A DNA stretch of 64,000 bases from Megasphaera paucivorans (GCF_900103535.1 NZ_FNHQ01000002.1:62001-126000); one strand, 5' to 3'. Shown: positions 25,531 to 34,393, counted from the first letter of the stretch. The notes: generated by a model not told the origin, from the sequence alone. Numbers and translations: made by a program.

Positions 25531-26397
25531 TTATATGTTTTCTTTTTTTTCTCTATCAAGCAGATAGCTGCAAAATGTTTTTACAACGTTGTTATCTTTA
25601 CATTGTTCATTGAGATACAGCCAAGTATGCCGTATGAGCGGCTGGTTATTTCTATCACATAGATTTTTGCTCCAAAGCGTTGGGATTGCTCCGGAAGGAG
25701 CTAGCAGAGTATAGCCTAATCCACTGCAGACCATTTGCATACATAAATCAAGGCTATTGACCTCGATACGAGTATGGGGCAATTGATTAAAGTTGCTGGT
25801 CCACCAATCATGAAGCGACGATTGCAGCGGTCGGTCTGCCTGGCGGTAAATCATAGGAATTTGCGGGAGTTTTTTCAAATCAATAGGAGTAGCATTAATG
25901 ATACAGTAGGGATCTCTGCGCAATAAAAATTTAGGTCCAGACCAAGGATAGTCTCCGCGGATAATTCCCATTTGAATGGTACCGCCGCAAAGTTTATCAT
26001 AAATATTTTGGCTTAGATCGGTGTGCAGACGGACATTGACAACAGAGTGATCGTGACAAAAATCGTTTAGTATATCACCTAGTTTATACTTTGCATAAAT
26101 ACTAGCACAACCGATATTTAATGTTCCCATAATATCCGTTGTTTTTGGCTGAATAGCATGTTTTATTTGACGAAAGTCCTGTAAATAACGCCTGGAAAAT
26201 TGGCATAAAAGCTCTCCTTCCGGTGTAAAACTAATGCCGCGTACACTGCGAATGACAATGTTACAGCCCATTTCTTTTTCTATTTGTTTGATTTTTGCAC
26301 TTATTGTAGGTTGAGTAAAAAATAATCGTTTGGCTGTTTTTGTAATGCTTCGTTCTTCGTGAAGCATGTTGAGTAATTCCCAATCTTTTTCGTTCAT
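25531..26397 (-). CDS. LysR family transcriptional regulator
   Basis: A 288-aa LysR-type regulator. The N-terminal winged HTH is LNMLHEERSITKTAKRLFFTQPTISAKIKQIEKEMG, and the effector-binding domain spans residues about 90-285 (LNIGCASIYAKYKLGDIL… and MQMVCSGLGYTLLAPSG). It is transcribed away from the small gene and TSUP transporter at 26621-27570. LysR regulators usually control the divergent neighbour, so this one probably governs that transporter. Effector unknown. Confidence 0.88.
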   Translation of the reverse strand: MNEKDWELLNMLHEERSITKTAKRLFFTQPTISAKIKQIEKEMGCNIVIRSVRGISFTPEGELLCQFSRRYLQDFRQIKHAIQPKTTDIMGTLNIGCASIYAKYKLGDILNDFCHDHSVVNVRLHTDLSQNIYDKLCGGTIQMGIIRGDYPWSGPKFLLRRDPYCIINATPIDLKKLPQIPMIYRQADRPLQSSLHDWWTSNFNQLPHTRIEVNSLDLCMQMVCSGLGYTLLAPSGAIPTLWSKNLCDRNNQPLIRHTWLYLNEQCKDNNVVKTFCSYLLDREKKENI

Positions 26398-26620
26398 AAA
26401 ATAATACCCTTCTGTGCGAGATAATTACTTTTATTATAACATATAAATAGTTCTAACACTTAAATTTAAAGCATATAGGTATCCTCTATGGCTAAAAATA
26501 AAAAAATTTAGTTTTTCAATGATAAGCAAGAAGTCTATAATAAAAGAAAAGAAGAATTTTAAAAGAAAGACTCTTGTGTAACTTAAACATATATAGGGAA
26601 TCAGAGAGGAGGCAGATAGT
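26398..26620. other. Divergent regulatory region, lysR / small gene-TSUP
   Basis: A gene-free, very AT-rich stretch expected to hold both promoters and the LysR binding sites. No individual element could be named with confidence. Confidence 0.4.
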
Positions 26621-26776
26621 ATGATGAGTAAGTGGATGCGCATGCAAAAAAAAACAGGAAATAAACAAAATACGGATACGTCCTTATTTTGTTTATTAAT
26701 TCGAGATACGTATGAAATTCTATGTAATTTACAGAGGCAGATGGCAGCAGAAGGAAATACGTGGATGCTTGGCTGA
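26621..26776 (+). CDS. Small hypothetical protein, 51 aa, ahead of TSUP gene
   Basis: An open frame of 51 codons with AGAGGAGG 8 bases before the ATG, a better ribosome site than that of the transporter 35 bases downstream. The product opens MMSKWMRMQKKTGNKQ, has a mixed core (SLFCLLIRDTYEILCNLQRQM) and no recognised motif. It probably shares the transcript with the TSUP gene and may be its small partner or a leader peptide; both are inference. Confidence 0.5.
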   Translation: MMSKWMRMQKKTGNKQNTDTSLFCLLIRDTYEILCNLQRQMAAEGNTWMLG

Positions 26777-26811
26777 TAATTTACCATTACTGTATGAAAG
26801 GAAGTTTTGTC

Positions 26812-27570
26812 ATGGAAATATTATTGATCTTATTTATTATGGGATGTTTTTTGGGATTTGTCGGCGCCGGAGGAGCCGGGGTGGTTATTGCGATTCTTAC
26901 TGTAGTTTTTGGTATACCTATTCATGTGTCTTTAGGCACCTCTCTCAGTGCCATGGCATTTACTACATTGTCTGGTGCCTATAGTCATTACAGAGAAGGC
27001 AATGTGGTATTAAAAAGTGGAATAGCCGTCGGTTTTTTTGGAGCATTTGGTGCTTTTGCCGGAGCTAAAATATCAGCGGCAATTCCAGGGGCGCAGATGC
27101 ATTTTCTAACAGGAGCAATATTATACATTACTGCTGTTTTAGTATATTTAAAAGTATTTTATCCCCATAGTGGTATTTTTTCCCTTATTAGTCCGCATAC
27201 ACTGACCCGGGGGAAAAAGTTTTGGTTGATGGCAGGTATTGCCGGGATTTTTAACGGTGTTTTGTCAGGAACATTTGGTATTGGAGCAACTCCTTTTATT
27301 CAATTGACATTGATGATTTTTTTTGGACTATCTATGATTGAAGCGGTGGGAACGACTATGTTGGTCATTTTGCCTATTGCGGTTATGGGAGGATTTGGAT
27401 ATATGACTTCTGGATTATTGGATTTTAATTTATTTGTTAAAGTAGTAATCGGTCTTATGGCTGGCGCCTATATTGGAGCAAAATTTACCAGACGGGCCAA
27501 TCCTATGCTGCTTAAAATAGCGATGGTCGCAGTTCCCATATTTGGGGGTACTATGTTGATATTTGGTTAA
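26812..27570 (+). CDS. TSUP (TauE/SafE) family membrane transporter
   Basis: A 252-aa permease with about eight membrane segments. The first-repeat motif is GFVGAGGAGVVIAILTVVFGIPIHVSLGTSLSAMAFTTLSG and the second is GVLSGTFGIGATPFIQ. The longer reading frame starts at a GTG without a ribosome site; GAAAGGAAG precedes the ATG at 26812. Predicted to export small sulfur-containing or organic anions. It is divergent from a LysR regulator, which likely controls it, and follows a 51-aa open frame. Not closely similar by eye to the TSUP protein at 19700. Confidence 0.87.
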   Translation: MEILLILFIMGCFLGFVGAGGAGVVIAILTVVFGIPIHVSLGTSLSAMAFTTLSGAYSHYREGNVVLKSGIAVGFFGAFGAFAGAKISAAIPGAQMHFLTGAILYITAVLVYLKVFYPHSGIFSLISPHTLTRGKKFWLMAGIAGIFNGVLSGTFGIGATPFIQLTLMIFFGLSMIEAVGTTMLVILPIAVMGGFGYMTSGLLDFNLFVKVVIGLMAGAYIGAKFTRRANPMLLKIAMVAVPIFGGTMLIFG

Positions 27571-27631
27571 GATATAAGCGGTTTTGACAATATCATACAA
27601 ATTATTACTATACTTTTCATAAAATTTTATT

Positions 27632-27645
27632 TGTGAAAATTCACA
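27632..27645. promoter_or_regulatory. Inverted repeat upstream of the flavin-reductase promoter
   Basis: TGTGAA-AA-TTCACA, 6-bp arms with a 2-base gap, ending 3 bases before the -35 box. It resembles Crp/Rex half-sites, but the spacing is too short for either. Confidence 0.35.
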
Positions 27646-27647
27646 CA

Positions 27648-27677
27648 TTGTCTAAACAGGGAAAAATATAGTATAAT
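27648..27677 (+). promoter_or_regulatory. Promoter of the flavin-reductase gene
   Basis: TTGTCT (27648-27653), 18-base spacer, TATAAT (27672-27677), 46 bases upstream of the start codon. Confidence 0.65.
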
Positions 27678-27722
27678 AATATAAACGAATAATTGAAGAT
27701 ACATAGGGAGGAGAGATTTTTC

Positions 27723-28226
27723 ATGGCCTTACAAAAAGTGGATTTGAATGTGCTTACACCAGAAGTATTTTCTGTATTTGGTACACAAAATGCACTTCTT
27801 ACGGCAGGGGACAAGAGTAACAGCAATACGATGACCATTGGCTGGTGCGGATTAGGACGCATGTGGAACTTGCCATCATGCAATGTTTATGTGCGACAGT
27901 CTCGTTATACCTTTAACTTTATAGAAAAATATCAGTATTTTACAATTAGTGTATTACCCAGAGAACTGCATGATAAGGTGACGTACTGTGGTATTCATAG
28001 CGGACGCGACGTGGATAAGTTTCAACAATGCGGATTAACACTTCAATATGGAATCGAAAATGCACCATTCATTGCTGAAGCAGAATGGGGAATTGTATGC
28101 AAAAAATTATATGCTCAAGATTTAAAACCTGAATCTGTCATAGATGAACGAGTTTTTAAGTCGTATGCAGCAGAAGGCTGGCATCGTATGTATATTGGAG
28201 AAGTTCTGGAATTATATATGAAATAA
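27723..28226 (+). CDS. Flavin reductase-like protein (FMN-binding split barrel)
   Basis: A 167-aa protein of the flavoredoxin/flavin reductase family, binding FMN in a split beta barrel. Characteristic runs are NALLTAGDKSNSNTMTIGWCGLGRMWNLP, VYVRQSRYTFNFIEKYQYFTISVLP and YCGIHSGRDVDKF. AGGGAGGAG stands about 9 bases before the ATG at 27723; the longer frame contains that box. In anaerobes such proteins reduce flavins or iron, or help detoxify oxygen. It is a single gene with its own promoter. Exact electron donor and substrate unknown. Confidence 0.85.
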   Translation: MALQKVDLNVLTPEVFSVFGTQNALLTAGDKSNSNTMTIGWCGLGRMWNLPSCNVYVRQSRYTFNFIEKYQYFTISVLPRELHDKVTYCGIHSGRDVDKFQQCGLTLQYGIENAPFIAEAEWGIVCKKLYAQDLKPESVIDERVFKSYAAEGWHRMYIGEVLELYMK

Positions 28227-28264
28227 TATCAGGTACATATGTTAAGCGAAAAGTGTATCATATG

Positions 28265-28288
28265 GTATTGTTTTTATGTATACAATAC
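28265..28288. promoter_or_regulatory. Inverted repeat upstream of the GntR gene
   Basis: GTATTGT (28265-28271) pairs with ACAATAC (28282-28288) across a 10-base gap containing most of a TGTATACA palindrome. A candidate autoregulatory operator, 41 bases before the start codon. Confidence 0.35.
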
Positions 28289-28329
28289 ACTGTAAAATTA
28301 AAGCGGCATTGCCTAAGGAGATTATCATT

Positions 28330-29055
28330 ATGGGGGAACTAACACAGAAATATTTGAAGCCTATAAAAACTAAATCGGTCGTACAGCAGGTGGTTGATCG
28401 TTTGACGCAGGCATTAATCAATAAAGAATTACGACCAGGAGATAAGATCCCGACGGAGCAGGAATTAGCCGCGACTTTTGGTGCAGCCAGAAATTCTGTA
28501 CGGGAGGCGATTAAAATTCTTGTCTCCTTTGGTGTGTTGGAAATTCGCAGACCAGAGGGAACTTTTGTGACGAACGGATTTACGGATGCGATGATTAATC
28601 CATTATTATATGGGATTATTCTGGATGATGTAGGGTCTATGGATTCTTTAATGGAATTGCGGGAATGGAATGATTTTGGTATGCTGCGATTAGCAATAGA
28701 TAAAGCGACACCCTCTGATATTGAACTACTGGAAAAATGTTTAGTAAATTTAAAAAAACAATTTGAAGACAATAATTTTGAAGGTATATTTTTAGCGGAT
28801 GATGAATTTCATGAAACATTAGCTCTTATTACGCATAACTCATTATTCGGGAAAATATGTCATATAACCAGATTATTAACAACGTCATTACGGTATAAAA
28901 CGATTACGCATATGCTGCGTTCTGAGAAAAGTGCAGAAGAATTATATAAAACGCATGTCGAGGTACTTAACGTCATTAAGAATAAGGATATCCAGAATGC
29001 GGAACATATTATCAGACAGAGTTATTTCTATGACGAAGGAGCATTAGACGGATAA
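28330..29055 (+). CDS. GntR/FadR family regulator, FCD type
   Basis: A 241-aa regulator. The winged HTH (residues about 12-80) includes ALINKELRPGDKIPTEQELAATFGAARNSVREAIKIL and the wing GVLEIRRPEGTFV. The FCD effector domain follows with LMELREWNDFGMLRLA, DDEFHETLALITHN and KTHVEVLNVIKN. AAGGAG precedes the ATG at 28330, so the 18-codon longer frame is rejected. A terminator and an independent promoter separate it from the transketolase operon that it most likely controls. Effector probably a sugar acid or polyol-derived metabolite; this is inference from the family. Confidence 0.88.
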   Translation: MGELTQKYLKPIKTKSVVQQVVDRLTQALINKELRPGDKIPTEQELAATFGAARNSVREAIKILVSFGVLEIRRPEGTFVTNGFTDAMINPLLYGIILDDVGSMDSLMELREWNDFGMLRLAIDKATPSDIELLEKCLVNLKKQFEDNNFEGIFLADDEFHETLALITHNSLFGKICHITRLLTTSLRYKTITHMLRSEKSAEELYKTHVEVLNVIKNKDIQNAEHIIRQSYFYDEGALDG

Positions 29056-29078
29056 GCCGTTTAAATAGCTTAACTACT

Positions 29079-29110
29079 AAAGTGCGGAAGTTTTTTCGCG
29101 CTTTTTTTTT
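29079..29110 (+). terminator. Terminator after the GntR gene
   Basis: AAAGTGCG pairs with CGCGCTTT (one G-U pair), 10-base loop, followed by a run of T to 29110. Confidence 0.8.
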
Positions 29111-29167
29111 GCATATAAACAGTCAATATAGATGCTTATTTATCATAAATGAATTTATAAAAACTCA

Positions 29168-29196
29168 TTGACAGGCGCATTTCTGGATGATATGAT
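29168..29196 (+). promoter_or_regulatory. Promoter of the transketolase-pfk operon
   Basis: Perfect TTGACA (29168-29173), 17-base spacer, TATGAT (29191-29196). The 87-base leader contains a short CATCCT / AGGATG stem that could be an operator or an mRNA hairpin. Confidence 0.75.
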
Positions 29197-29282
29197 TGCA
29201 GTGTATTAAACATCCTACGTTGAGCATTGAACATATAGAGGATGCTTTTATCGGCAATTAATTTAATATGAGGTGATTATTC

Positions 29283-30116
29283 ATGAAAAACACAAGTGTC
29301 AAAGAGTTGCAGCAAATTGCTAATGAGTTACGCAAAAAAGCTGTTACGATGATTTATGAAGCACAGTCAGGCCATCCTGGCGGCTCATTATCTGTAGCAG
29401 ATTATGTTGCAGCTTGTTATTTTAGGGAAATGAACATTGATCCCCAAAATCCGCAGTGGGTGGATCGTGATCGTTTTGTATTATCCAAAGGACATGTCTG
29501 TCCTATTCAGTATGCTGCATTAGGTACGCTGGGCTATTTCCCGGAAGCAGATTTACATACTCTTCGGCAGGAAGGTTCTAAACTGCAAGGGCATCCGGAT
29601 ATGAAAAAATGTCCCGGCATCGATATTTCTACAGGATCATTGGGACAAGGCTTGGCTTGTGCTGTAGGAATGGCTATTGCTGCCAAAAATGAAGACAAGG
29701 ACTATCGGGTTTTTGTAGCAGTAGGGGATGGAGAATGCCAGGAAGGTGAAATTTGGGAAGCCTGCCAGACGGCACATAAATATGAATTAGATAATTTGAT
29801 TGTGTTTGTTGATAATAATAATCTTCAGATTGATGGAACGACGGACGAAGTTATGCCTAATATTGATCTTGGCAAAAAATTTGGAGCTTTTGGTTTTGAT
29901 GTATATGAAATCGATGGCAATGATATGGAACAAATTGTGCATACGCTAGACATGATTCGCATGCGTAAAAATAAAAAGCCGCATTGCATATTTGCGCATA
30001 CCGTTAAAGGGAAGGGTGTTTCATTCATGGAAAACAGCTGCAGCTGGCATGGAATAGCACCGAATGATAAGGAATATAAACAAGCAATAGCAGAACTAGA
30101 AGGAGGCGTGCAGTAA
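29283..30116 (+). CDS. Transketolase, N-terminal (TPP-binding) subunit
   Basis: The 277-aa N-terminal half of a split transketolase, binding thiamine diphosphate. Features are SGHPGGSLSVADYVAACYF, VLSKGHVCPIQYAALG, GHPDMKKCPGIDISTGSLGQGLACAVGMA and the TPP motif GDGECQEGEIWEACQ…VDNNNLQ. Its stop codon overlaps the start of the C-terminal subunit by one base, typical of translational coupling. Split transketolases are frequent in anaerobes and Archaea. The partner at 30116 supplies the rest of the active site. It transfers two-carbon units among sugar phosphates; special donors such as apulose phosphate or sulfosugars are known for some split forms. Confidence 0.93.
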   Translation: MKNTSVKELQQIANELRKKAVTMIYEAQSGHPGGSLSVADYVAACYFREMNIDPQNPQWVDRDRFVLSKGHVCPIQYAALGTLGYFPEADLHTLRQEGSKLQGHPDMKKCPGIDISTGSLGQGLACAVGMAIAAKNEDKDYRVFVAVGDGECQEGEIWEACQTAHKYELDNLIVFVDNNNLQIDGTTDEVMPNIDLGKKFGAFGFDVYEIDGNDMEQIVHTLDMIRMRKNKKPHCIFAHTVKGKGVSFMENSCSWHGIAPNDKEYKQAIAELEGGVQ

Positions 30117-31048
30117 TGGCTGATATAATAAAAAAAGCAACTAGGGAAGGTTTTGGAGAAGAAATAGTTGCATTGGGTGAAAAAAATAAAAATATTTATA
30201 TCGTAGATGTAGATATTGCAAAATCTTGCAAATCTACGGCATTTGGCAATGCATATCCCAAACAGCACGTTAACGTTGGAATAGCGGAACAGAATGCGGC
30301 GGGTATCGCTGCCGGACTTGCAACGACCGGTAAAATTCCGTTTGTTGTAACATATGCTGTATTCGGTTCTTTACGAATGTGTGAAATGATACGGCAGGAA
30401 ATCTGTTATCCGAACTTAAATGTTAAAATTGCTTGTTCGCATGGCGGGGTGACGCCGGCAAATGATGGGGCCAGCCATCAGGCCATTGAAGATATGGGCG
30501 TACTGCGGACTATTCCTAATATGACGATTGTGATGCCGGCTGATTATATTTCAGCTAAAAAATTAACGGCAGCAGTTGCTGAAAAGCATGGTCCATGTTA
30601 TATTCGCTTTACCCGTGATGCGATTCCGGTTATTTATGAAGAAGATACCGTATTTGAAATCGGCAAAGCCCATTTAGTCAAAGATGGACAAGATGTGGCA
30701 ATTATTGCAAATGGGGATACGGTACGATTGGCAATTACTGCAGCAGAAGAACTTGCAAAAGAAGGCATAACGGCAAAAGTCCTTGACATGCATACGATAA
30801 AACCTCTTGATGTGGATGCTGTAAAAGATTGTATCGAACATATCGGGAAAATTATTACTGTGGAAGATCATAATATTTTGAATGGATTAGGCAGTGCAGT
30901 TTGTGAAGTTGTGGCCGAAATGGGTAAGGGAAAGGTGAAAAGAATCGGTATTCGCGATCAATTTGGAGAATCTGCACCCTATGAACGGCTTTTGGCTAAA
31001 AATGGAATAACGGTTGAAGATATTGTGGCGACTGCCAAGAAATTATAA
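30116..31048 (+). CDS. Transketolase, C-terminal subunit
   Basis: The 310-aa pyrimidine-binding and C-terminal part of the split transketolase. Typical runs include VNVGIAEQNAAGIAAGLATTGKIPFVVTYAVF (Glu that activates TPP), HGGVTPANDGASHQAIEDMGVLRTIPNMTIVMPAD, GPCYIRFTRDAIPVIY, and the C-terminal domain VKDCIEHIGKIITVEDHNILNGLGSAV. It overlaps the preceding gene by one base and is followed 28 bases later by an MFS carrier gene. The two subunits together equal one ordinary transketolase. Confidence 0.93.
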   Translation: MADIIKKATREGFGEEIVALGEKNKNIYIVDVDIAKSCKSTAFGNAYPKQHVNVGIAEQNAAGIAAGLATTGKIPFVVTYAVFGSLRMCEMIRQEICYPNLNVKIACSHGGVTPANDGASHQAIEDMGVLRTIPNMTIVMPADYISAKKLTAAVAEKHGPCYIRFTRDAIPVIYEEDTVFEIGKAHLVKDGQDVAIIANGDTVRLAITAAEELAKEGITAKVLDMHTIKPLDVDAVKDCIEHIGKIITVEDHNILNGLGSAVCEVVAEMGKGKVKRIGIRDQFGESAPYERLLAKNGITVEDIVATAKKL

Positions 31049-31076
31049 TCTGTGTTGATTTTAAAAGGAGAAAATT

Positions 31077-32414
31077 ATGGATACTACTGCTATCGAAAGC
31101 CGTACCGTACAAAAGGTAACAAAACGACTCATTCCTTTTCTGTTTTTATGTTTTGCTATTTCTATACTTGACCGTGTAAATATTGGTTTTGCGGCATTAC
31201 AGATGAATTCGGATTTAGGTTTTTCCAGTGCTGTTTTTGGATTTGGTGCCGGTATCTTTTTCTTTGGATATTTTCTGTTGGAAGTGCCAGGCGGAGCTCT
31301 TATGACAAAATTTGGAGCTCGGCGCTGGATTTCCCGCATTATGGTTTCTTGGGGGATTGTATCTTGCTTGACGGCGTTTGTCACTACCGATATTCAATTC
31401 TATTGTGTCCGTTTTGCTTTGGGGGTTTGTGAAGCTAGTTTCTTTCCCTGTATGGCTTGGTATTTAAGCAATTGGTATCAGACTAAACATCACGCTAAGG
31501 CAATTGCTGGTTTCATGATTGCGATTCCCAGTGCCAGTGCTTTTGGATCTCCTATTTCCACATATTTGCTGCAAATTAATTTATTTGGACTTCACGGCTG
31601 GCAGTCTCTGTTTATTTTAGAAGCGATTCCTTCCTTCATTTTAGGTATTATCGTTTACTTCTATTTGACAGATACGATTGAAGAAGCGCATTGGCTCGAT
31701 TCAGATGAAAAAGAATGGCTCTTGAATGTTGTCATGGAAGAACAAAAAGTAAAAGCTGCCAAGAAACATGTATCTTTCTTGTCTGCTTTGAAAGAACGGG
31801 ATGTATTGATTTTAGCAGGCGGGTATTTTGCCTGGATTTGTGGATATTATGGTATTGTCATGTTCTTGCCGACTTTGGTTAAAGGAATGTCCGGTTCTTT
31901 GAGTACGACTGCGATTGGTTGGATTATTGGAGCAATGTATTTATTTGCGGCAATTGTTATGTATCTTAATGGATTGCATTCAGATAAAACAAATGAACGT
32001 CGGTATCATGTTGCTGTCTGCTTGGTAGTTTCAGCAATCGGCATGGTGGGAAGTGTATATGCAGCACAGTCTGATGTCGTTTTAGGATTGATCGTGTATG
32101 CGATTGCTTTAGCGGGTGCCTATGGAGCGTATTCCCCTTTCTGGGCAATTCCACCGGCATATTTATCAGGAACAGCAGCAGCTGCGGGAATAGCGCTTAT
32201 TAACAGTGTGGGCAATTTGGGCGGGTTTGTAGGCCCGTATGTAATGGGATATATTAGTACGACTACAGGTTCTTTTAATGCCGGTATCTTATTTTTAGCA
32301 GCATGTATGATAGCAAGTGCTTTTATTGTTACAGTTTGTGTAAAACAGACCGGTAAAGCCTTAAGTCATGACGAAATAAAAAATGGGCAGCAAACGTCAA
32401 CGGTTTCTCATTAA
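31077..32414 (+). CDS. MFS transporter, anion:cation symporter (ACS) type
   Basis: A 445-aa permease with twelve predicted membrane segments. The family signature ISILDRVNIGFAALQMNSDLGFS is in the first helix region, and VPGGALMTKFGARRWISRIM and FALGVCEASFFPCMAWYLSNWY are in the following ones. ACS carriers import sugar acids, tartrate, phthalate and similar anions with protons. It lies between the transketolase and the SDR gene in one operon (AAAGGAG before the ATG). This suggests the operon's substrate is an organic acid or a related polyhydroxy compound taken up unphosphorylated. Confidence 0.9.
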   Translation: MDTTAIESRTVQKVTKRLIPFLFLCFAISILDRVNIGFAALQMNSDLGFSSAVFGFGAGIFFFGYFLLEVPGGALMTKFGARRWISRIMVSWGIVSCLTAFVTTDIQFYCVRFALGVCEASFFPCMAWYLSNWYQTKHHAKAIAGFMIAIPSASAFGSPISTYLLQINLFGLHGWQSLFILEAIPSFILGIIVYFYLTDTIEEAHWLDSDEKEWLLNVVMEEQKVKAAKKHVSFLSALKERDVLILAGGYFAWICGYYGIVMFLPTLVKGMSGSLSTTAIGWIIGAMYLFAAIVMYLNGLHSDKTNERRYHVAVCLVVSAIGMVGSVYAAQSDVVLGLIVYAIALAGAYGAYSPFWAIPPAYLSGTAAAAGIALINSVGNLGGFVGPYVMGYISTTTGSFNAGILFLAACMIASAFIVTVCVKQTGKALSHDEIKNGQQTSTVSH

Positions 32415-32487
32415 AAATTAGTTAATGGAAAAGCATGTAAGGTGAATAAATTTAGCTGATTATATATAGTATTAGGAGGTCTTTACA

Positions 32488-33246
32488 ATGTTGGATTTTG
32501 ATGATCAAGTTATTATTGTTACAGGGGCAGGTTCGCCCAAGGGAATCGGCCGCGTTATCGCTAAGACATTTGCGAAACAAGGAGGCATGGTAATTATTGC
32601 CGACATTAATAAAGCAGGTGTTGATGAAACTGTTAAAATTATTAAGGATGAAGGCGGAAAAGCAGAAGGAATTTTGTTGGATGTAACGAGCAAAGAATCG
32701 ATAGATAATATGGTTAAGCATGTTATAGATACATATGGACGATTAGATGTACTTATTAATAATGCCGGCATATCTCAAAAGGTTACAGTGGAGGATATGA
32801 CGCTGGATGACATTAAACGTGTTTTCAATGTTAATATGTTTGGTCTTTTCTTATGTACACAGGCTTGTATGAAACCAATGGTAAAAGCAGGATATGGACG
32901 TATCGTAAATCTTTCTTCTGTTTCGGCCAAGCGCGGCGGCGGCATTTTTGGCGGAGCACATTATTCAGCATCTAAAGCGGCTGTGTTGGCTTTCTCTAAA
33001 AACCTGTCCCGTGAAATTTGCCAACATGGAGTTACTATAAATAGTGTTTGCCCCGGTCTTATTAATACTGAGATTTGGAAATCTCTGCCACAAGAACAAG
33101 CGCAGAAGATTATTGATGGCATCCCGGTAGGCCGTCCTGGGGAAACACAGGAAGTTGCCGATACAATTGTATTTTTAGCGTCCAAAGAAGCTTCCTATAT
33201 CACCGGCGAAGAAATTGATATTAACGGTGGGCAGCATATGGATTAA
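32488..33246 (+). CDS. Short-chain dehydrogenase/reductase (SDR)
   Basis: A 252-aa NAD(P)-dependent oxidoreductase of the classical SDR type. The cofactor loop is VTGAGSPKGIGRVIAKTFAKQGG (GxxxGIG), with NNAGI, and the catalytic Ser-Tyr-Lys set is in VNLSSVSAKRGGGIFGGAHYSASKAAVLAFSKNL. PGLINTEIW and TGEEIDINGG complete the fold. The GGGIFGGxHYSxSK wording is often seen in sugar or polyol dehydrogenases encoded near split transketolases. TTAGGAGGT precedes the ATG. A terminator-like hairpin follows, so downstream genes may be expressed less. Probable role: oxidation of a polyol or sugar acid; substrate not determinable. Confidence 0.88.
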   Translation: MLDFDDQVIIVTGAGSPKGIGRVIAKTFAKQGGMVIIADINKAGVDETVKIIKDEGGKAEGILLDVTSKESIDNMVKHVIDTYGRLDVLINNAGISQKVTVEDMTLDDIKRVFNVNMFGLFLCTQACMKPMVKAGYGRIVNLSSVSAKRGGGIFGGAHYSASKAAVLAFSKNLSREICQHGVTINSVCPGLINTEIWKSLPQEQAQKIIDGIPVGRPGETQEVADTIVFLASKEASYITGEEIDINGGQHMD

Positions 33247-33272
33247 TTACGGCAGGGTGTAATGTAAGCTGT

Positions 33273-33332
33273 TATCAGGAATTGCTCTTAAGGAATTTGC
33301 TCTTGGGCAGTTCCTGATGACATTTTTTTTTG
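33273..33332 (+). terminator. Intraoperonic terminator-like hairpin
   Basis: TATCAGGAATTGCTC pairs imperfectly with GGGCAGTTCCTGATGA, followed by nine T. It lies between the SDR and MDR genes, which are 118 bases apart, and may attenuate expression of the downstream half. Confidence 0.7.
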
Positions 33333-33364
33333 TAGAAATTTTATTAGAAAACGAGGGATACAGT

Positions 33365-34393
33365 ATGCGAGCAGGATATATAGAAAAACCGTTAACCGCA
33401 ATGTTTAGAAATGATATGCCGGAACCGCAGATTACTACAGGAAATATGGTAAAGATTCAAGTAAAAGCAACGGGAATTTGTGGATCGGAAGTCCATGCAT
33501 ATCATGGCCGACATGCCTGGCGAGTACCGCCTCTTGTGTCAGGTCATGAATTTGCCGGTATTATTTGTGAGGTAGGGAATGATGTAACGACATATAAAGT
33601 AGGGGATCGAGTGACGGCAGAACCGCAATATGGCTGTGGTCATTGTGATTTGTGCGAATCGGGAAATTATAATTTATGTGCAGATAAAAAAATTCTCGGA
33701 GCTACGTATTGGAGCGGATCTTTTGGAGAATATGTTGTTGTTCCGGAACAGTGTGTTATACCGCTGGCTTCTAATGTGAGTTTTGAACAAGGGGCTTTGA
33801 TAGAACCGTTAGCCGTAGGAATGCATGCAGTACGAACTCATGAGGTCGGAAGAGATAGTACCATTGCTGTCATTGGCTGCGGCACGATTGGCTTGGGGGT
33901 CATTTTAAGCGCAGGGTGTTATGCTCCTGAAAAAATTATAGGTATCGATGTAGTTGATTTTAATCTTGAAAAAGCGAAGGAAATGGGTGCGGATATAACA
34001 CTTAACAGTATGCATGATGCTGTAACTGAAGAAGTAATGAAATTAACAAAAGGAAAAGGCGTTGATATTACATTCCTTGCTTTCGGCAATAAAGCTTGTA
34101 TGAGACAGGCAGCTGAAATAACAAAAAATGGCGGGATTATTTCTGAAATTGCAGTTATGGATAATGAAGTGCAGGCACCTTTTGGCCTTATTCAAGTAAA
34201 AGAACTGCATGTTGCCGGTTCCAATATGTACACCCGAAAAGATTTTAAAGCGGTTATCAATGGTATTTCCAATGGCAAGATTAAACTGGATGGCTTTGTC
34301 TCTAAGCGTTTTCCTATTGAGAAAATGAAAGAAGCGATGGAGTATGCAGATAAAAGACTGGAACCCCAGGTCAAAGTTATATTGGAATTTTAA
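33365..34393 (+). CDS. Zinc-dependent medium-chain dehydrogenase
   Basis: A 342-aa MDR enzyme. Catalytic zinc ligands are Cys in TGICGSEVH and His-Glu in VSGHEFAG; the four structural-zinc Cys are in YGCGHCDLCESGNYNLC; the NAD site is IAVIGCGTIGLGVILSAGC. It resembles sorbitol, threonine or L-idonate/gulonate dehydrogenases. The frame is open to an ATG at 33317, but that lies inside the terminator-like hairpin; ACGAGGG precedes the ATG at 33365. Together with the SDR gene upstream it could perform a two-step epimerisation, as IdnD and IdnO do in the E. coli idonate pathway. That parallel is inference. Confidence 0.87.
   Translation: MRAGYIEKPLTAMFRNDMPEPQITTGNMVKIQVKATGICGSEVHAYHGRHAWRVPPLVSGHEFAGIICEVGNDVTTYKVGDRVTAEPQYGCGHCDLCESGNYNLCADKKILGATYWSGSFGEYVVVPEQCVIPLASNVSFEQGALIEPLAVGMHAVRTHEVGRDSTIAVIGCGTIGLGVILSAGCYAPEKIIGIDVVDFNLEKAKEMGADITLNSMHDAVTEEVMKLTKGKGVDITFLAFGNKACMRQAAEITKNGGIISEIAVMDNEVQAPFGLIQVKELHVAGSNMYTRKDFKAVINGISNGKIKLDGFVSKRFPIEKMKEAMEYADKRLEPQVKVILEF

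Noticed and set aside
27631-27646. Rex- or Crp-like site upstream of the flavin reductase
   Set aside because: The gap between the arms is 2 bases; Rex needs 4 and Crp 6 with its arms, so only a generic inverted repeat is claimed.
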